From contig VTPC01004247.1 of NCBI GenBank assembly GCA_011009095.1, positions 255,669-319,668 on the forward strand: a stretch of 64,000 nucleotides of DNA, in the 5' to 3' direction. The stretch comes from Ignelater luminosus. Taxonomy: Eukaryota > Arthropoda > Insecta > Coleoptera > Elateridae. This document shows positions 58,641 through 64,000 of this stretch, one piece after another. The notes below the pieces were generated by a model, which was not told the origin of the DNA, did not search any database, and saw only the letters and a list, made by a program, of their open reading frames with translations. Made by a program: the position numbers and the translations under genes. The first letter of the stretch is position 1, and every line of letters begins with the position of its first letter.

Positions 58641-61600
58641 TTGAAATATCAAGAGTGCTTTTAGCGATTGGAATTAAACTTGGGATGTGAATGTGTACTG
58701 GAAAAAGAGATTTTTTGACAACAGTTTCTTGCTTGTGGGTGTTTCGTAAGTGGCCAAAAGTCCACATGCAAAGAAGCTCAGATTCTTTTAACGGTTTAGT
58801 CAATGCTTCAATTCTTATTTAGGACATTTCTTGTTTCTTGTTCGATTTTCATAACTACAATAGTTTGAGCAGAAAAAATTTTTGATTTGTTTTCCGGCAT
58901 GCAATGTAAAGTTTAGTAACGTTTAAAACAATTACTAAAATAAAACCCATGTTAATATGATACGTAAAAGGTTAATGCATCGTATAGAATTAAACTGTAC
59001 TCTGCATCATTACAGCATCGTTTTTTAAAGTATTTATTGCCTCTGGGATATGTGATTCCAGCACGATGGAGCACCACCTAAGCACAAATTTACATGTCTT
59101 TTAATTTCTCAAACTAAGATTAACATTTTGATTATTGATATACAGAAATATAAATTGTCACTAAATTGACAATCAAATCTATCAAAACAACATACGTTCT
59201 CAGTTCCGAAGCTAACTCTGACGTAAATATTTTAGGGACACTCGTTAGTAATGAAACAAACTAGGTAAATTTCCTATTTGTAGAATTTAAGAGACTTGAT
59301 AAGGAAGCATCATTCAGTTTTTCTGCATTGATTTTTAGTCTCAAACTAAAAGAAATAACGCTGTGAAAATGATAGGTAAATAGAATTTTAGTAATAAATA
59401 AATAACTTGTAATAAAATCGATAAGAAGGCGCTAAAAACTTAAAACGACATATTCAAAACTGTCTTCGGTCATTCTAGAAAGAGATTGTAGATAACATCG
59501 TTTTCAGCATCATATACAACAAAGAGATTTTGTAAATTTTAAACAAATGTCTTGAAACACTTAAAGGCTAATAATACTTGGCATAAAGTATCCAGAAGCT
59601 TCTCTGTTTGAAGTTAGCTGTGTTATGAACATTTCCAAATGAGTAGGTTTCTGAACACTCGTTATAATAATACACATAAGGAAAAACTAACTAAACTTAA
59701 AGTATACTGTGGTAAATCATCAAGGTGTTTTTTAATATAGAATTAATAATTTTGTTAACTAATTCCAAATTTTAGTTAAACTCTTTAAAGGAATATGCTA
59801 TAAATTTTGGATTTCTATCTAGAACCTACCGTTTTGATGCATGGATTGAAACAGGCATAGAAACATCAGAAATAATATACTGGATGCATCTTATTACCTG
59901 ACGTTATAAAACATAAGTGTTTTTACAGTGATGTGTAAAAGATGAATCTCAATTTCCGATTTAGATTATATTAATGATTAACGAGCATTAATTTAGCAAC
60001 TTTCTTAATTAACCAACCTTCTAGCTTTTTTAGTTTTAAGATCCTATAAGAGTGAGGTTTCAGTCTGAATAACCCTGTATATAGTTCCAGAGCTTACATA
60101 TGATATAGATTTAAATGTTCAACATGATTCATGACTAACGACGCCTTACAATTCATACTGTGTTTCCTAATGTTGTTCACAGTAAAACAAGCAGTTTCAG
60201 TAATTTACACGGCTTTGCTTCAGTAGCTGTTGCAATCTGTCACATATATATTTTACTATTCAAACCAAACGATTGATAGAATGCAGACTGGAGAAATATT
60301 GCCTTCCAGCTTTCGGAACAAACTTATGTAGTATGTACGAATGTAATTTAATTTCCTTAATGTTAATGGAATAATCGCTTAAAATAACTTTAATTCTGAA
60401 TGTGATTGTGGTAAATAAATAGCATGCCATGATCTTTTTAACTCGTATAAGTTTTTTCACTTCGTCTAACGTAATACCTAATCACCATCTGCAAGTAACT
60501 TGTTTTAAACTGGTTTATTTGTTATTAAAACAAATTACCATCTGCTATTAATGATTTGCAATTTAAAATTATGTTTAACTTGTTACATTGTTGTCATGCT
60601 TAATAATTTCTTAATTAATTGGATACTTGACATAAACATTAATTACATTGAAACATTTTAGAAACTTGTTCAAACAATTGTAGGTTATGTCATTATTTGT
60701 AAGAAAAATAGCAATTAAATTTAACGAAACTTGTTATTGTTAGATCAAGTATATGTACAGTTACTGGTTCTTAACACAGCAATTTATAAATTGCAAATTA
60801 TAATTTGCATCTTCCAGTTTTCCTTCCTTCCCTAAACGAATTGAAATCGTCTGGGCAAAACTCTGCTAAAGACAGAACTATTATAATTATATACGTACAC
60901 GTTCTAAATGCCAAAATCGCATTTCTATTGGTTAGAAATTGGCTGCAATAAAACAAATATAACTACTCAGAAACAATTTATTACAATGTTAAAAGAAACT
61001 AACAGGTTTGTTAACAAGACATTAATTTTTTTTAATTATTGCAGAGAAATTAGTTCTATAATTATTGATAATTGTTAACACGTGTGTGAAAGATGAAAAC
61101 ATTAGATATGTAACTTATTCGTATAGAGTACATAGGTACGTTGAACATGTTTAGACAAGAGCTATTTTAATTTTTACCTTTATCTTCAAAACTCTCATTC
61201 ATAATTCATAAAGCATAAGAAGTATTTGTAGTTGTTTGAACAAATAATTATCAACCTTAGAGACAAACGACACCCAATAGTAAAATATAGATAAATATTG
61301 ACAACTGAGCTGTGGAACTTTATATTAACCAGACTTTTTTACTTCTAATGTTCTAGTGGCTGACAAAAAGTCTAAAAAAGCTAGAAATAGCACCGTATTT
61401 AATAAAATATTTAATCGATCAGGCTTTAAAACAAAAATGGCCTATGTGAATTAGAACAGTTTACTCAGAATATCATGACTTTTAGAGATGAAGAAGCCGG
61501 ATATAAGTAAACAAAAGTTTGATACATAATACATACTATATGACTGTACTGTTGTCAGCAGAGATTTTTACGATGAAATCAGTCAAAAATAAAGTAGAAA

Positions 61601-61788
61601 TATAGAATTCATTGGAAATCTTAGACTACTGTTCTGAGAACCTGATCTATTTGAACACTTTTTCGAACAACCGAAACAATGCAAACTGACATGGATGCCT
61701 TGAAATAGATTCAGTGCAGACGGACTCAGAATTCTGTGCCTTCTTTTTTCATATGAAGCAAACATTGCTGAGCCAACCCGGTCCGCAT
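58641..61788. other. noncoding AT-rich DNA
   Basis: No gene recognised. Two overlapping perfect 16-bp AT-rich palindromes lie at 60779-60808; the second continues into a POU-type octamer, ATTTGCAT. Everything else appears to be unique AT-rich sequence. Confidence 0.5.
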
Positions 61789-62305
61789 TTAGTTTTAGCT
61801 TTCAGAGGAAGATAAAAGCGTTAGTACTTAGTTCTCTTAAGAAGCTTAATGAATGTCATAGCTCGATCTTGAGGCACCAAAGATGGTTCTGCTGAGTTTT
61901 CTTAAGAAGGTTAATGAAGGGTAAAGTCTGATCTTCCGCAATTGACGGTATCCCTTTAAGTTGAGCAACAGGATCCTTTTTGTGTTTAGTTTCATTAAGA
62001 AAGTCAATGAAGAGCAAAACCCGATCTTGGGACAACGAAGGTGGTTTGGTTTATTGCAGCGTCCGACACGTGTATCGTATCTAATCTTCTTGAGAAGGTT
62101 AATGACGGGTAAGGCCCGACTTTGAGTCACTATAGGTAATCCCTTGAGTTGCGCAGCCCAAACCGTGTTGTATTGAGTTTTCTCAGGAAGGTAAAAAAAG
62201 GGCAACGCCCGAAATTGGGCCACCGGTGATGTCTCGCTCAGTTTAGCAGCCTTGGTTAGTATTCATTGTTATTTAGTTTTCTTAAGAAAGTTATCCGCTC
62301 ATTTC
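61789..62305. repeat. degenerate ~94-bp tandem repeat, about five units
   Basis: The phrase AGTTTTCTTAAGAAGGTTAA, with variants, recurs at 61831, 61895, 61988, 62082, 62176 and 62276. The spacings are 64, 93, 94, 94 and 100 bp. Each unit continues (G)GGTAA(G)GCCCGA(T)CTT, then GGTAATCCCTTGAGTTG and GCAGC. A weaker unit may precede at 61789. Units differ by roughly a quarter to a third of positions. The 125-codon minus-strand frame 62223-61846 is made of repeating 31-residue blocks (ALP..NLLKK, SLTFLRKL), as expected from the repeat. Confidence 0.8.
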
Positions 62306-62368
62306 ACCAGTTAAGATTTGCCTTTTTTTAACTTTGGACTTTGTAGTAGTATTACGGCTAATAGGGCT

Positions 62369-62487
62369 GGTTGTACCAACTAAGTTCCGAACTTAATTGA
62401 CGTTTAACTGCATGGAAACAATTATTGGACTAATTTTTTCTATGCAGTGAAACTTTAATTAAAATTTGAACTTAAGTTAGTACAATA
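62369..62487. mobile_element. ~118-bp palindromic MITE
   Basis: The left arm reads GGTTGTACCAACTAAGTTCC, then AACTTAATTGACGTTTAACT and GCATGG. The right arm, reverse-complemented, reads ATTGTACTAACTTAAGTTC, then TTTTAATTAAAGTTTCACTG and CATAG. The arms pair over about 45 bases with small indels around a loop of about 25 nt. No coding capacity and no clear target duplication, so the superfamily is open. Confidence 0.65.
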
Positions 62488-64000
62488 TGCGATTCAAGTC
62501 CAGGGACTATAACAGTTCTCATGATAACGTGAAGAAATAATGTTTCGAAACTCACAGTATTTCGAAAATACTACTCTAGACAAAAAAACTTGCAATTTTG
62601 TTATGAGGTAAAATGATCTCATTTTTGGGATCTCAATAGTAATTGGCTATTAAATTTTTATTCCGTCGATTAATATTTATTACCGTTTAGAATATTAGTA
62701 TTTGCAATATCGTTGCCATTTAACTTTTATTCTTAAATTTAGATGGTCTTCTGAAAACTTGAACACCAGAGAGTTAACAGATTAGCAGACCATAAGAATA
62801 TGAGACAGTGTCTCTAAACTAATGAATTCACTATTCATGGCATTTGTATCTCAATATGTAGTTTACATGTCTCATCTCTCTTTAACGATTCCTACTCCTT
62901 CACATCTATGCATCCCAAAACAGTCACCTTACTGGCTTAAAGTCTGGGATCGATCCTGTATATGTATACTACACAGTCAACTCATAAAGTAATGTCATAA
63001 GATGCTTAAATTTTGCAAAGGATAACAGAATGTGGAAAACATATTATTCAGAAAAGAGACATTACAAACACAGAGAATTATCACCCAATAGTCCTTCAAC
63101 TCAACACAAACTTTTAACAAAAATATAAAATAAAATGGCAAGTCAATCAGCGAACAAATTGGATGCATACCAGCCTGTCGAAAAGTACTGCAAATCTACT
63201 TCTTTTTCTTCCAACTACCGATAAGAAGAAATGAAACCAAAAGGGGTTGTTATACCACTCGTGTAGGATAGACTTTGCTGCTAGCACTTATCGTCAGGAA
63301 ATTAATAATTGTTAGTGATTTTAAGTTTGTTTTTATCAATCTTAGCAGCAAGCTAATGAGCAGGAATTCAGAAGAAAATAAAATTAGAATTTCTTATTCC
63401 TCATACTCAAAACAATTAGCGTCTCTACAGGTAGCGCATTTCAACTTCACCTGATTTCATATTTAATAATCGTGTTGGGAGAGTCTAGTGAGACACGTTT
63501 GAGAATCTGATTTACTCTTTATCTTATCAGAATGTTGAGCATGTATAGTTTTCTAATCTCGAGGAGATTAAACTTCCTGATGTCAATGTTATTCAAGAGG
63601 GATATTTGGAGAACAGAATATCATAAGGCAAAGCTTTAGCCTATAACAGGACTAAAGTTAACAACAGCTGCCTGAGGAATGTGGTGGCAACACAATCCAG
63701 CTTCAAGCCTGCAAACTTTGCGGTTGTACATAAGCTGAACACACGCTTTTAAAGTATACGAAAGAAAAATAGAAAGCAAAGCAGAAAAAAGAAAACTTTG
63801 CCTTTCTTTATGTTTTCTTTTTATTCTCTCAAAATATTCTCAAGTAAAGTGTTACAACTACGTTTTAGCTCAGCTGAACATTTCACAACCTGTTTGGAGA
63901 TTGCGACTTCAAGGTTTACAAATGTTGCTTTGAAATTGGTAATTAAAAGGAAAACAATTGAATGTAATATACCAATACTTTTATTGATTTCTCCAAGCCC
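62488..64000. other. noncoding DNA, nothing recognised
   Basis: No gene, repeat or RNA could be supported in this right-hand end of the window. Confidence 0.5.

Noticed and set aside
61846..62223. 125-codon minus-strand frame as a real gene
   Set aside because: It is translated tandem repeat; the initiation and residues have no recognisable domain.
37481..64000. mir-iab-4/iab-8 hairpin expected between Abd-B and abd-A
   Set aside because: I looked for the conserved mature sequence on both strands and found no match with a paired arm; it may lie beyond the window.
1..64000. CRISPR arrays, operons, bacterial promoters or functional tRNA/rRNA genes
   Set aside because: None seen; the spliced Hox gene and the eukaryotic transposons show this is animal nuclear DNA.

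Overview
The window is AT-rich, intron-containing animal DNA from an insect. It holds one confidently identified gene, the posterior Hox gene Abdominal-B, on the + strand. It is split into an N-terminal exon (30320-31091) and a homeobox exon (37068-37480), separated by a 5,976-bp intron. The spliced frame is 394 codons. The complete posterior-class homeodomain, the tryptophan motif just before it, and the LYEESPPPAP and PLHIPAKR blocks identify it. The insect order cannot be settled from this sequence.

Layout. 1-690: dead mariner transposase running off the left edge. 691-10700: noncoding DNA with a miRNA-like hairpin near 10.1 kb. 10701-11096: 390-bp MITE with TTA target duplications. 11445-13332 and 13733-16677: two versions of the same sequence on either side of a 400-N gap, most likely two haplotypes of one locus placed in tandem. 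The second version carries an 898-bp internally deleted mariner whose exact empty site survives in the first, and both carry a Harbinger-like element. 16.7-29.3 kb: mostly unique DNA upstream of Abd-B with two exon-like cassettes and a cluster of GCCAT motifs. 29.3-30.3 kb: CpG-richer leader with two upstream ORFs. 30.3-37.5 kb: the gene. 37.5-39.9 kb: probable 3' UTR ending at a double AATAAA. 39.9-64 kb: intergenic DNA. If the usual Hox order and orientation hold, this right flank is the Abd-B to abd-A regulatory interval.

Mobile DNA becomes frequent again at 46.5 kb. There is a foldback-like element with tandem repeats in its arms and a 10-bp target duplication, a 197-bp hAT MITE with an 8-bp duplication, a four-copy dispersed repeat family, a degenerate 94-bp tandem repeat (61.8-62.3 kb) and a palindromic MITE (62.4 kb). 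From about 21 to 46.5 kb, around the Hox gene, I recognise no clear transposon, apart from an LTR-like stretch in the intron that I could not confirm. This agrees with the known resistance of Hox loci to insertion.

Most short open frames in the rest are what chance would give in AT-rich DNA. I found no tRNA, rRNA, CRISPR or prokaryotic feature, and could not find mir-iab-4 by eye. The strongest observations are the dovetail false duplication with its natural empty-site/filled-site pair, the foldback element, the 94-bp repeat, the miRNA-like hairpin, and the unusual Abd-B 5' leader.
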